64,000 bases of DNA from Streptomyces albus subsp. albus (lineage in GTDB: Bacteria; Actinomycetota; Actinomycetes; Streptomycetales; Streptomycetaceae): assembly GCF_000719865.1 (NCBI RefSeq), contig NZ_JOID01000004.1, positions 1 through 64,000 on the forward strand, read 5' to 3'. A model generated the notes under the pieces. It was given only the letters and a program-made list of their open reading frames with translations. It was not told the DNA's origin and did not search any database. A program made the position numbers and the translations under genes. Shown here piece after piece: positions 53,107 to 64,000 of the stretch. Within the stretch, counting starts at the first letter, position 1, and each line of letters begins with the position of its first letter.

Positions 53107-54864
53107 TTGCGTTCCACACCCCAGCAGCGCCAGGCCGTCTGGCAGCGCGCCGCCCGCCGCATGTTCGCCAAGATGCTCGGTGAACTCGCCTACGAAGAAG
53201 TCCTCGTCCCCGAACCCGACGGCCATGACCCGCTCGCTCACCGGCTCACCGTCGCCCCCGGCCTCACCTACCGCTTCCGGGCCCGCCGCGGCGCGTACGG
53301 GCACTGGCGGGTGGATCCCGCGTCCATCGCGCCCTGCGCCGACCCGCTGCTCTTCCTCGCCCGCGCTCACCGCACCGTCCTCGGTCTCTCCGGTGACACC
53401 ACCGGCCACCTCATCCGGGAGCTCACCACCACGCTCGCCGCCGACACCCGTCTCGACGAGGGAGCGCTCAGCGCCGCCGAACTCGCCGACCTCGGCTACG
53501 CCGAGCTGGAGGGCCACCAGACCGGCCACCCCTGGCTCGTCGCCAACAAGGGCCGGGTCGGCTTCTCCGCCCGCGACACCGAGCGCTGGGCGCCCGAGGC
53601 CCGCCGGCCGCAGCGGCTGCCCTGGATAGCCGTCCACCGCGACCTCGCGGCCTACCGGGGCGTGCCCCGCCTCGACCGGCCGGACCGCCTCTACGCGGAG
53701 GAACTCGCCCCGGAGACCCGGGCGGACTTCGCCCGCGCCGTCGCCGAGCAGGGCCGCGACCCGGAGGACTACCTGTGGCTGCCGGTCCACCCCTGGCAGT
53801 GGGACGAGAGCATCGCACCGCTGTTCGCCCCGTACATCGCCGACGCCCGGATCATCCCGCTCGCCGAGGACGGCGACCTCCGGCTGCCCCAGCAGTCCAT
53901 CCGCACCTTCCTCAACATCAGCCGCCCGGAGGCCCGGACGGTCAAACTGCCGCTGTCGGTGCTCAACACCCTGGTCTGGCGCGGCCTGCCGACCGAGCGC
54001 ACCCTGGCCGCCCCGGCCGTCACCGAGTGGGTGCACGCCCTGCGCGACGACGACCCCTTCCTGCGCGACGAGACCCGCGTCATCCTGCTCGGCGAGACCG
54101 CCTCCGTCACGGTCGAACACCCCGTCTACGACCGGCTGCCGGAGGTGCCCTACCAGTACCGCGAACTGCTGGGCTGCATCTGGCGCGAATCCCTCCCGCC
54201 GCAGCTCGACCCGGGGGAGCGGGCCCGCACCCTGGCCGCCCTGCTCCACACCGACCCGCACGGGCGCTCCTTCACGGCCGAACTCGTGTCCCGCTCCGGC
54301 CTCGCACCCGAAGCCTGGCTGCGCCGGCTCTTCGCCGCGCTGTTGCCGCCCCTGCTGCACTTCCTGTACCGCTACGGCACCGTCTTCTCACCGCACGGGG
54401 AGAACGCCATCGTCGTCTTCGACGAACGCGACGTTCCCGTGCGGCTGGCAGTGAAGGACTTCGTCGACGACGTGAACGTCAGCGCCGAGCCGCTGCCGGA
54501 GCACGAGGGCATGCCCGAGGCGGCGCGGGACGTCCTGCTCACGGAGGAGCCCTCGTTCCTCACCCAGTTCATCCACTCCGGGCTGTTCATCGGCGTCTTC
54601 CGCTATCTGGCACCGCTGTGCGAGGAGCATCTCGGCGTGCCGGAGGACGAGTTCTGGTCCCTGGTGCGCCAGGAGATCCTGCGGCACCACGCCCGCTTCC
54701 CGGAGGACAAGGAGCGGTTCGAGACCTTCGATCTGCTCAGTCCCCGCATCGACCGGCTCTGCCTCAACCGCAACCGGCTTCATCTGGACGGCTACCGCGA
54801 CCGGGCCGACCGCCCCCACGCGGCGGTCCACGGCACCGTCCCCAATCCGCTGGCCCGGACGTGA
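53107..54864 (+). CDS. NIS siderophore synthetase, IucA/IucC family (second copy)
   Basis: A 585-residue synthetase, closer to the DesD/AlcC group than the first copy: ELEGHQTGHPWLVANKGRVG, LPVHPWQWDE, RTFLNISRPEARTVKLPLSV, FSPHGENAIVVFDERDVPVR and AVKDFVDDVNVS. Such enzymes often perform the oligomerising or macrocyclising step. TTG is chosen because GAGGAG lies 5 nt upstream and the family homology begins there; upstream open frame is Pro/Arg-rich. A 129-nt gap separates it from the acyltransferase gene. Confidence 0.88.
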   Translation: MRSTPQQRQAVWQRAARRMFAKMLGELAYEEVLVPEPDGHDPLAHRLTVAPGLTYRFRARRGAYGHWRVDPASIAPCADPLLFLARAHRTVLGLSGDTTGHLIRELTTTLAADTRLDEGALSAAELADLGYAELEGHQTGHPWLVANKGRVGFSARDTERWAPEARRPQRLPWIAVHRDLAAYRGVPRLDRPDRLYAEELAPETRADFARAVAEQGRDPEDYLWLPVHPWQWDESIAPLFAPYIADARIIPLAEDGDLRLPQQSIRTFLNISRPEARTVKLPLSVLNTLVWRGLPTERTLAAPAVTEWVHALRDDDPFLRDETRVILLGETASVTVEHPVYDRLPEVPYQYRELLGCIWRESLPPQLDPGERARTLAALLHTDPHGRSFTAELVSRSGLAPEAWLRRLFAALLPPLLHFLYRYGTVFSPHGENAIVVFDERDVPVRLAVKDFVDDVNVSAEPLPEHEGMPEAARDVLLTEEPSFLTQFIHSGLFIGVFRYLAPLCEEHLGVPEDEFWSLVRQEILRHHARFPEDKERFETFDLLSPRIDRLCLNRNRLHLDGYRDRADRPHAAVHGTVPNPLART

Positions 54865-54904
54865 GGCGGGCGATGTCAGTCCCTGCCCGTAGGGTGGTCA
54901 CGCT

Positions 54905-56893
54905 ATGACGAAGCCCTCTCTCCCCGAGCTGCTGCACGCCGCCGTCGCCGCCGTCGGCGGCACCGAGCGCCCCGGCCAGGTCACCATGGCCGAATCGGTC
55001 GCCGCGGCGATCGACGACGGCTCGCACCTGCTCGTGCAGGCCGGCACCGGAACCGGCAAGTCCCTGGGCTATCTGGTGCCCGCTCTCGCGCACGGGGAGC
55101 GGGTGGTCGTGGCGACGGCGACTCTGGCCCTCCAGCGCCAGCTGGTGCAGCGCGACCTGCCCCGCACGGTCGACGCCCTCCACCCCCTGCTGCGCCGCCG
55201 CCCCGAGTTCGCCATGCTCAAGGGCCGCTCCAACTACCTCTGCCTGCACCGGCTGCACGAAGGCGTGCCGCAGGAAGAGGAGGACGGCCTCTTCGACGTC
55301 TTCGAATCGGCCGCCCCCAGCAGCAAGCTCGGCAAGGACCTCCTGCGGATGCGGGACTGGGCCGACGAGACGGAGACCGGCGACCGGGACGCCCTCTCAC
55401 CCGGAGTCTCCGACCGCGCCTGGGCCCAGGTCTCCGTCTCCTCCCGCGAGTGCCTCGGCGCCTCCCGCTGCGCCTACGGCGCCGAGTGCTTCGCGGAGGC
55501 GGCCCGCGAGCGCGCCAAGCTGGCCGATGTCGTGATCACCAACCACGCCCTGCTCGCGATCGACGCCCTGGAGGGCGCGCCCGTGCTGCCGGGTCATGAG
55601 GTGCTGATCGTCGACGAGGCCCATGAACTGGTCTCCCGTGTCACGGGGGCGGCCACCGGCGAGCTGACCCCCGGATCGGTCAACCGCGCGGTGCGCCGTG
55701 CCGCCAAGCTCGTCAACGAGAAGGCGGCCGACGCGCTGCAGACCGCCGCCGAGGGCTTCGAACGGCTGATGGAACTGGCCCTCCCGGGCCGTTTGGAGGA
55801 GATCCCGGAGGATCTCGGGTACGCCCTGATGGCGCTGCGCGACGCCGCGCGCACGGTCATCACGGCCCTCGGCAACACCCGCGACAAGTCCGTGCAGGAC
55901 GAGGACGCCGTCCGCAAACAGGCGCTGGCCTCGATCGAGAACGTCCACGCGGTGGCGGAGCGCATCGTGGAGGGCTCCGAGTACGACGTCGTCTGGTACG
56001 AGCGGCACGACCGGTTCGGTGCCTCCCTGCGCGTGGCGCCGCTGTCGGTCTCCGGACTGCTGCGCGACAAGCTCTTCACCGACCGCTCGGTGATCCTCAC
56101 CTCCGCCACCCTCCGGCTCGGCGGCGACTTCAACGGCGTCGCCGCCTCGCTGGGCCTGCCTCCGGAGGGCACGGCTCCCGCCGCGGGGGAGGATGCCGAG
56201 CCGGTGCCGCAGTGGAAGGGAGTCGACGTCGGCTCCCCCTTCGACTATCCCCGGCAGGGCATCCTGTACGTCGCCCAGCATCTGTCCCAGCCCGGACGGG
56301 AGGGCGACCGCGGTGACATGCTCGACGAACTGGCGGAGCTGGTGGAGGCCGCCGGCGGGCGGACTCTCGGCCTCTTCTCCTCCATGCGCGGAGCACGGGC
56401 GGCGGCGGAGAACCTGCGGGGCCGGCTGGACCTGCCGGTCCTGCTGCAGGGCGAGGAGACGCTGGGCGAGCTCATCCGGGCCTTCGCCGAGGACGACCGC
56501 ACCTGCCTCTTCGGCACCCTCTCGCTGTGGCAGGGCGTCGATGTCCCCGGTCCGAGCTGCCAGTTGGTGGTGATGGACCGCATCCCGTTCCCGCGACCGG
56601 ACGACCCGCTGATGAGCGCGCGGCAGAAGGCGGTCGAGGAGAACGGAGGCAACGGCTTCATGGCCGTCGCCGCCACCCACGCGGCCCTGCTGATGGCCCA
56701 GGGCGCCGGCCGGCTGGTCCGCGCCACGGGAGACCGGGGGGTGGTCGCCGTCCTGGATCCACGGCTGGCGCGAGCCCGGTACGGCAGCTTCCTCCGTGCC
56801 TCGATGCCGGACTTCTGGTACACCACGGACCGCAACCAGGTGCGCCGCTCGCTGGCGGCCATCGACGCGGCGGCTCGCACCGAGGAGCGCTGA
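54905..56893 (+). CDS. dinG: DinG-family ATP-dependent DNA helicase
   Basis: A 662-residue XPD-like superfamily 2 helicase. Walker A is AGTGTGKS (~49-56), DEAH is LIVDEAHEL, and an Fe-S cluster domain is indicated by cysteines in NYLCLHRL and ECLGASRCAYGAEC. Motif VI region MAQGAGRLVRATGDRG is intact. DinG unwinds R-loops and forked DNA 5'-3'. It is convergent with lexA. TAGGGT lies 9 nt before ATG. I see no SOS box directly upstream, so damage induction, known in E. coli, is not evident here. Confidence 0.93.
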   Translation: MTKPSLPELLHAAVAAVGGTERPGQVTMAESVAAAIDDGSHLLVQAGTGTGKSLGYLVPALAHGERVVVATATLALQRQLVQRDLPRTVDALHPLLRRRPEFAMLKGRSNYLCLHRLHEGVPQEEEDGLFDVFESAAPSSKLGKDLLRMRDWADETETGDRDALSPGVSDRAWAQVSVSSRECLGASRCAYGAECFAEAARERAKLADVVITNHALLAIDALEGAPVLPGHEVLIVDEAHELVSRVTGAATGELTPGSVNRAVRRAAKLVNEKAADALQTAAEGFERLMELALPGRLEEIPEDLGYALMALRDAARTVITALGNTRDKSVQDEDAVRKQALASIENVHAVAERIVEGSEYDVVWYERHDRFGASLRVAPLSVSGLLRDKLFTDRSVILTSATLRLGGDFNGVAASLGLPPEGTAPAAGEDAEPVPQWKGVDVGSPFDYPRQGILYVAQHLSQPGREGDRGDMLDELAELVEAAGGRTLGLFSSMRGARAAAENLRGRLDLPVLLQGEETLGELIRAFAEDDRTCLFGTLSLWQGVDVPGPSCQLVVMDRIPFPRPDDPLMSARQKAVEENGGNGFMAVAATHAALLMAQGAGRLVRATGDRGVVAVLDPRLARARYGSFLRASMPDFWYTTDRNQVRRSLAAIDAAARTEER

Positions 56894-56924
56894 CCGGCGC
56901 CGGACGCGGGCGGGCAAAGGAGGA

Positions 56925-56954
56925 GCCCCGGAACCGGCGCAGTGGTTCCGGGGC
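56925..56954. terminator. Bidirectional terminator between dinG and lexA
   Basis: An 11-bp perfect stem (GCCCCGGAACC and its complement) with an 8-nt loop, between the stops of two convergent genes, 31 nt and 19 nt away. Confidence 0.8.
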
Positions 56955-56973
56955 CCAGCCGTGGGGGCGTGGC

Positions 56974-57762
56974 TCAGACTCGGCGGAGCACCGCGACGAC
57001 CTTGCCCAGGATGGTGGCCTCGTCACCCGGGATCGGCTGGTAGGAGGCGTTGTGCGGCAGCAGCCACACGTGGCCGTCCTCGCGCTTGAAGCGCTTGACC
57101 GTGGCCTCGCCGTCGAGCATGGCCGCCACGATGTCGCCGTTCTCGGCGACGGGCTGGCGGCGTACGGTGACCCAGTCGCCGTCGCAGATGGCCGCCTCGA
57201 TCATCGAGTCACCGACGACCTTGAGGACGAACAGCTCGCCGTCACCCACCAGTTGACGGGGGAGCGGGAAGACGTCCTCGACCGACTCCTCGGCCAGGAT
57301 CGGACCGCCGGCCGCGATCCGGCCGACCAGCGGGACGTACGAGGCGGCGGGCTTGCCGGCGGTGTCGGCGGGCACGGGGCTGGGGGTGTCCGAGCCGCGT
57401 ACCTCGTAGGCGCGGGGGCGGTGCGGGTCGCGCCGGAGGAAGCCCTTGCGTTCCAGGGCCATGAGCTGGTGTGCCACCGAGGAGGTGCTGGACAGCCCCA
57501 CCGCCTGTCCGATCTCCCGCATGGACGGTGGGTATCCCCGCCGCTGGACGGAGTCCCGGATGACCTCGATGACCCGGCGCTGCCGGTCCGTGAGCCCGGA
57601 GCTGTCCGCGCGGATTCCCGGGGGCCGTCCGGGCAGCGAGCGCGTGGGCTTCTGGTCCTCCGGGCTCAGGGCCGGTGTTCCGTCGGCCGGGCGGCTCTGC
57701 TCCAGCCCGTGCGGGACCCGGTCCTGGGCGGTGATGGTCGCGCTGTCTGCGGTGGTGGTCAC
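56974..57762 (-). CDS. lexA: SOS repressor LexA
   Basis: A 262-residue LexA. Residues ~1-52 are a Streptomyces-type polar extension. The winged HTH (~57-120) has [31 protein letters not shown] and [10 protein letters not shown]. The cleavage site is Ala-Gly within GRIAAGGP, and the Ser-Lys dyad is in VVGDSM and EATVKRFK. RecA-stimulated self-cleavage derepresses the SOS regulon. The GTG start is preceded by GAGAGGGG. An SOS box lies 66-79 nt upstream, so it is autoregulated. Confidence 0.96.
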   Translation of the reverse strand: MTTTADSATITAQDRVPHGLEQSRPADGTPALSPEDQKPTRSLPGRPPGIRADSSGLTDRQRRVIEVIRDSVQRRGYPPSMREIGQAVGLSSTSSVAHQLMALERKGFLRRDPHRPRAYEVRGSDTPSPVPADTAGKPAASYVPLVGRIAAGGPILAEESVEDVFPLPRQLVGDGELFVLKVVGDSMIEAAICDGDWVTVRRQPVAENGDIVAAMLDGEATVKRFKREDGHVWLLPHNASYQPIPGDEATILGKVVAVLRRV

Positions 57763-57827
57763 GTCGGCCCCTCTCTCAAGTGTCTCCCTCTAGCTGGACA
57801 ACGGTAGTTGCTTTCGAAAGGTTGCGC

Positions 57828-57841
57828 CAAACACACGTTCG
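57828..57841 (-). promoter_or_regulatory. LexA (SOS) box upstream of lexA
   Basis: Read on the lexA strand the site is CGAACGTGTGTTTG, matching the Gram-positive box CGAAC-RNRY-GTTYG apart from one base. A TTGAAC -35 candidate lies ~20 nt upstream, so the operator would overlap the promoter. Confidence 0.8.
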
Positions 57842-58088
57842 AGTGAAAATTCGCAGTTCAATCGGCTTGATCATGAGATCAGGTGTATATGCCGAGGGTT
57901 CCTCCGAGTGAGGAGCCGCGCGCGGGGTACGCGTGCCACGGTGTGCCGGCGCGGGGTGTGCGCCGTCCGGCCGTGTGGCGCGCCCCAGTCTGACACCCCC
58001 GCCCCGGGAGGCGCGGCGCGGCCCGGCTCCCGTAGTCTTCGGAAGCCGGCCGGGGCCGCCACGCCCGGTCACCGTGTCTGACGGTCAG

Positions 58089-58136
58089 CCACCAGATCTA
58101 GTGGTCCCATAATCGGCGCGGTCCCAGAAGTTGTGG
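58089..58136 (+). promoter_or_regulatory. Paired NrdR-box-like elements upstream of nrdR-nrdJ
   Basis: Box 1 (58089-58104) is a near-perfect 16-bp palindrome, CCACCAGATCTAGTGG. Box 2 (58121-58136) matches it at 10 of 16 positions. They are 32 bp apart, about three helical turns, as is usual for the pairs bound by NrdR. CATAAT (58108-58113) between them is a plausible -10, so binding would repress the operon. The assignment rests on pattern and position only. Confidence 0.65.
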
Positions 58137-58269
58137 TTTCGGGTGCGGCGGGGGCTCGGTCATCACCTATGCTGGTGCCTGCTCCGAACGGCCCACGCGG
58201 CCGTGCCGGGGCGGTGCGGCCGTGCCGTGCCGTAGACGCGATACGAGGGTCCGAGGAGGGTGAGGAACG

Positions 58270-58818
58270 ATGCACTGCCCCTTCTGCAGGCACCCCGACA
58301 GTCGCGTGGTCGACAGCCGGACGACGGACGACGGGACGTCCATCCGCAGGCGCCGGCAGTGCCCGCACTGCTCCCGCCGGTTCACCACGGTGGAGACCGC
58401 CTCGCTCATGGTGATCAAGCGGAGCGGGGTCACCGAGCCCTTCAGCCGCGACAAGGTTATCTCCGGGGTGCGCAAGGCATGCCAGGGGCGGCCGGTCACC
58501 GAGGACGCCCTGGCGAAGCTGGGCCAGCGGGTGGAAGAGGCCGTGCGCGCCACCGGCAGCGCCGAACTCTCCACCCACGACGTCGGTCTGGCGATACTGG
58601 GGCCGCTCAAGGAGCTGGACCTCGTCGCCTATCTGCGCTTCGCGTCCGTCTACCGGGCGTTCGACTCTCTCGAGGACTTCGAGGCCGCCATCGCCGAGTT
58701 GCGCGAGGAGCGGCCTCCCGCGGAAGTGGATGACCCCCCGGCCGGGGCTCCGGCCGGACCGGCGGTCCCCGCGCCGGCCGTCACCGGATCCGGGCGTGGG
58801 GGTTCCCACGCCGGCTGA
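58270..58818 (+). CDS. nrdR: Ribonucleotide reductase repressor NrdR
   Basis: A 182-residue regulator: an N-terminal zinc ribbon ([17 protein letters not shown], then [10 protein letters not shown]) and an ATP-cone (~46-136, [20 protein letters not shown]) that senses ATP/dATP. The C-terminal ~35 residues are a Pro/Ala tail. GAGGAA lies 3-4 nt before ATG. It is upstream of nrdJ, 111 nt away, as in S. coelicolor where nrdRJ is an operon. Confidence 0.96.
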   Translation: MHCPFCRHPDSRVVDSRTTDDGTSIRRRRQCPHCSRRFTTVETASLMVIKRSGVTEPFSRDKVISGVRKACQGRPVTEDALAKLGQRVEEAVRATGSAELSTHDVGLAILGPLKELDLVAYLRFASVYRAFDSLEDFEAAIAELREERPPAEVDDPPAGAPAGPAVPAPAVTGSGRGGSHAG

Positions 58819-58929
58819 GCGGCGGCCGGTCCACCCGGGGCGCGACGCGTCCGGGTATCAGAACAGACACCGTGCCGGGGGAAGATTCCGGGCACATCAG
58901 GGCGTTTCAGCCCGTATCAGGGAGGCGGC

Positions 58930-61809
<2,880 letters not shown>

Positions 61810-61880
61810 CGGGCGCCGCCTGCCGGGCGGCCCGCGGGGCCGCGGCCCGGCGGGAGCCGGCGCGGACATGACGGAGCAGA

Positions 61881-61917
61881 GGCGGAGGGGACCGGTCGCC
61901 GGCCGGTCCCCTCCGCC
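61881..61917 (+). terminator. nrdJ terminator
   Basis: A perfect 15-bp G/C stem (GGCGGAGGGGACCGG and its complement) with a 7-nt loop, 71 nt after the nrdJ stop. Confidence 0.8.
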
Positions 61918-62009
61918 GCGTCCCGGGTGCGGAGGGCGCACGCGTCACGCGGGGGCGCACTCCGTGATCACCGGGGTCCGGCGGGCGCGCGGGGCCGTAC
62001 GATGGCGCG

Positions 62010-62615
62010 GTGCTGGTCAAGTGGATTCGCTGCACCGTGGTGGACCGCCGCGGTTTCGAGCGCGGGCAGCGGAAGTGGGCGGGGCTGCTCGGCGAGCCCG
62101 GCTTCCGGGGGCAGGGCGGCGGCTGGAGCCGTATCCGTCCCGGTGTGGCCCATCTCTTCGGGTTCTGGGAGAGCCGCGCCTTCTACGATTCCTTCATGGC
62201 CCGCTCGCACCACCGGCTCGCCGCGGCGCAGGCCGGCACCTACACCGACGCCCGGGTCAGGCTCTTCGAGCACCGGTTCGACGTCAAGGTGGGTTTCCGG
62301 CCGACCTTCGCCGACGCGGACGTGGCGCGGGTCGCGCACTGCCGGGTCCACGAACCCCGGGTGGAGCACTTCACGCTGATGCAGGAGAAGGTCTGGAACC
62401 CGGCGATGGCCGGATCCCCGGGCATGCTGCGCGGCGTCTTCGGCGAGGCGCCCGGGAACGAGTTCCTGGTGCTCTCCCTGTGGGCGTCGGCGGCGGAGCA
62501 CGGGAAGTACCGGGAGGAACGCGTGGAGCGGCTCGCCCTGCGGGCCCAGCTGGAGGCCGACGTGGCGGCGATCACCGGTGACGTGGTCGACCTCGAGCCC
62601 TCCTGGACCGTCTGA
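62010..62615 (+). CDS. DUF4937 (YdbC-like) domain protein
   Basis: A 201-residue protein with two similar halves: WIRCTVVDRRGFERGQRKWA...GFWESRAFYDSFM (~5-63) and a second half around EHFTLMQEKVWNPAM and FLVLSLWASAAEHGKYREER (~119-172). This looks like a duplicated dimeric alpha-beta-barrel fold, as in YdbC. The function is unknown. TACGAT lies 6 nt before GTG, so it is probably leaderless. It lies between nrdJ and the ADP-ribosylglycohydrolase gene. Confidence 0.8.
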   Translation: MLVKWIRCTVVDRRGFERGQRKWAGLLGEPGFRGQGGGWSRIRPGVAHLFGFWESRAFYDSFMARSHHRLAAAQAGTYTDARVRLFEHRFDVKVGFRPTFADADVARVAHCRVHEPRVEHFTLMQEKVWNPAMAGSPGMLRGVFGEAPGNEFLVLSLWASAAEHGKYREERVERLALRAQLEADVAAITGDVVDLEPSWTV

Positions 62616-62786
62616 CCGGCCGCGGCGCCGAGGCGACGGGTCCCCCGCCGTTGCGCCGGACGTCGCCCACGGGCCGGCCGCGCGGCTGTTCCGCACGCGC
62701 CGGCTGACGGGAGCACACTCGACCGGCCCTCCGGGGCGCCGGGGTGTCCCGACGCGTACGGTGCCAGAGGTTAGAGTGCCTGGACG

Positions 62787-63695
62787 ATGACCGCTGATCC
62801 CGACCTCGCGCGCCGCTGCGCCCGTGCCCTCGCCGGCCTCCGTGGTCTGACGGTGGGCGACGCGCTCGGTGCCCGGTTCACCGACCCCGCGCACCATGCC
62901 GCACTGCGGCGGCGCGAGCTGCCCGCGGGAGTGGCGCGGTGGACCGACGACACCGAGATGGCCTGCTCGGTGGTCGGCGTGCTGTCCGAATACGGCTCCA
63001 TCGACCAGGACGCACTGGCGCGCTCCTTCGCACGCCACCACGACCCGGACCGTGCCTACGGCTCCACCGTCAACCGGATCCTGCGGGCGATGGGCGAGGG
63101 CGGCGACTGGCGCGAACTCGCCTCCGCCCTCTTCAACGGCACGGGGTCCTGGGGCAACGGCGCCGCGATGCGGATCGCCCCCCTGGGCGCCTGGTACGCG
63201 GGCGAACCGGAGCGGGCGGTGCGTGAGGCCGAGCTCTCCGCCTACGTCACCCATCAGCACCGGGAGGCCGTCGCCGGAACCATGGCCGTGGCGGCCGCGG
63301 CGGCCCTGGTGGCGGCTCCCGGCAGCGGCGGCGGCCCGGAGGGCCTTCTCGGCGCCGTGACCGAGCTCGTGCCGCGCAGCGCCGTCCGGGCCGGTCTGCG
63401 GCGGGCCCGTGACCTGCTCGACTACGCCGATCCGGGCACGGTCGCCGCGGTGCTCGGCTGCGGGCGCCGCAACAGCGCGCATGACACCGTGCCCTTCGCC
63501 CTCTGGGCCGCGGCCCGCCATCTCGGCGACTTCCGGGCGGCGTTCTGGACCACGGCCCAGGCCGGCGGGGACGTGGACACCACCTGCGCGATCGTGGGCG
63601 GAGTGGTCGCCGCCGCCGAGGACGGGGCACCGCCCGCGGCCTGGCTGGAGCGCACGGAGCCGCTGCCGGAGTGGGCGCCCGCCTGCGCGGGCTGA
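62787..63695 (+). CDS. ADP-ribosylglycohydrolase family protein
   Basis: A 302-residue all-helical DraG/ARH-type hydrolase. The metal-binding motifs are clear: GDALG (~24-28), [10 protein letters not shown] (~52-61), [17 protein letters not shown] (~117-133) and the C-terminal [13 protein letters not shown]. It would remove ADP-ribose from proteins or metabolites; the target is unknown. TAGAGT lies 9 nt before ATG, so the leader is very short. Confidence 0.92.
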   Translation: MTADPDLARRCARALAGLRGLTVGDALGARFTDPAHHAALRRRELPAGVARWTDDTEMACSVVGVLSEYGSIDQDALARSFARHHDPDRAYGSTVNRILRAMGEGGDWRELASALFNGTGSWGNGAAMRIAPLGAWYAGEPERAVREAELSAYVTHQHREAVAGTMAVAAAAALVAAPGSGGGPEGLLGAVTELVPRSAVRAGLRRARDLLDYADPGTVAAVLGCGRRNSAHDTVPFALWAAARHLGDFRAAFWTTAQAGGDVDTTCAIVGGVVAAAEDGAPPAAWLERTEPLPEWAPACAG

Positions 63696-63762
63696 CCGGT
63701 GCGGCCCGTACGGGTGCCCGCCCGCCGGCCGTCCGACCCGGCCGCGTAACCTGTCTGGCGCC

Positions 63763-64000
63763 ATGCCGTACGAACCACCGACCCACAGCGTCGAGCGCTC
63801 GATCCGCGCCACCACCGGCGCGCGCGTCGTCGCCGGCGTCGACGAGGTCGGCCGCGGTGCCTGGGCAGGGCCGGTCACGGTGTGTGCCGCCGTCACGGGA
63901 CTGCGCCGGCCGCCGGAGGGCCTGACCGACTCGAAGCTGCTCACCCCCAAGCGCCGTACGGAGCTGGCCGCCCGGCTGGAGGGATGGGTCACGGCGCACG
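63763..64000 (+). CDS. rnhB: Ribonuclease HII, N-terminal part (runs off the window)
   Basis: The first 79 codons of an RNase HII, which nicks DNA 5' to embedded ribonucleotides. [20 protein letters not shown] (~26-45) supplies the catalytic Asp and Glu, followed by [18 protein letters not shown] lies 11 nt before ATG. The gene continues beyond position 64000. Confidence 0.95.
   Translation, partial: MPYEPPTHSVERSIRATTGARVVAGVDEVGRGAWAGPVTVCAAVTGLRRPPEGLTDSKLLTPKRRTELAARLEGWVTAH

Larger units (their letters stand above)
57763..58269. other. 507-bp divergent lexA/nrdR regulatory region
   Basis: No gene is supported. The left third is A/T-rich by local standards and holds the lexA promoter and SOS box; TGATC-ATGA-GATCA (57868-57881) is a perfect inverted repeat of unknown role. 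The right part holds CTGAC-G-GTCAG (58078-58088), two NrdR-like boxes and a CATAAT -10 candidate (58108-58113) for nrdRJ. The middle (about 57890-58075) shows nothing clear. Confidence 0.6.

Overview
This is a chromosomal core segment from a Streptomyces-like actinomycete. The GC content is very high, third positions are almost always G or C, GTG and TTG starts are frequent, and the gene order is, from memory, that of the Streptomyces coelicolor SCO574x-SCO581x region: osaC-osaA-osaB, ftsK-rimO-pgsA-cinA-clgR, recA-recX, gluABCD, miaB-miaA-dapF, rshA, hflX, dinG/lexA, nrdR-nrdJ, rnhB. No CRISPR array, insertion sequence, prophage or plasmid origin was recognised. No stretch stands out as foreign.

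Layout. 1-1012: the 3' end of a 5S rRNA and its terminator, a decayed DegT-type aminotransferase gene and tRNA-Thr(GGT). 1025-10529: the osmoadaptation module OsaC (anti-sigma kinase plus PP2C phosphatase), OsaA (soluble hybrid kinase with a very long HAMP array) and OsaB (response regulator without a DNA-binding domain). 10633-17716: DNA translocase FtsK, a RodZ-like protein, RimO, PgsA, CinA and the protease regulator ClgR. 17927-25579: a Dps ferritin, a small membrane protein, a Nei glycosylase, an Lhr helicase and an AraC regulator. 25655-30331: AzlCD exporter, a DUF3046 protein, an AI-2E family membrane protein, recA with an SOS box, and recX. 30594-35942: a flavin monooxygenase and the glutamate ABC transporter. 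36226-39489: an OmpR-type two-component pair whose kinase gene is frameshifted, and an orphan TAXI binding protein. 39607-48414: MiaB, a LigB-like protein, MiaA, a membrane protein, DapF, an RSH enzyme and HflX. 48525-54864: a trypsin-like lipoprotein and a three-gene NIS siderophore synthetase cluster. 54905-64000: DinG, LexA, NrdR, NrdJ, a DUF4937 protein, an ADP-ribosylglycohydrolase and the start of RNase HII.

Themes. DNA damage and genome maintenance dominate (recA, recX, lexA, dinG, nei, lhr, ftsK, nrdRJ, rnhB, dps), with SOS boxes visible at recA and lexA and paired NrdR-like boxes at nrdR. tRNA and ribosome modification recur (rimO, miaB, miaA, hflX). Many genes show a -10-like hexamer exactly 6-7 nt before the start codon, the arrangement expected for leaderless mRNAs.

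The points most worth a second look are the frameshifted kinase beside an orphan TAXI receptor, the RSH protein with an eroded synthetase site, the 23-unit HAMP array with a near-identical internal duplication, the orphan NIS cluster that lacks hydroxamate-forming enzymes, and the recurrent leaderless signature. I did not find a system I could call wholly undescribed.
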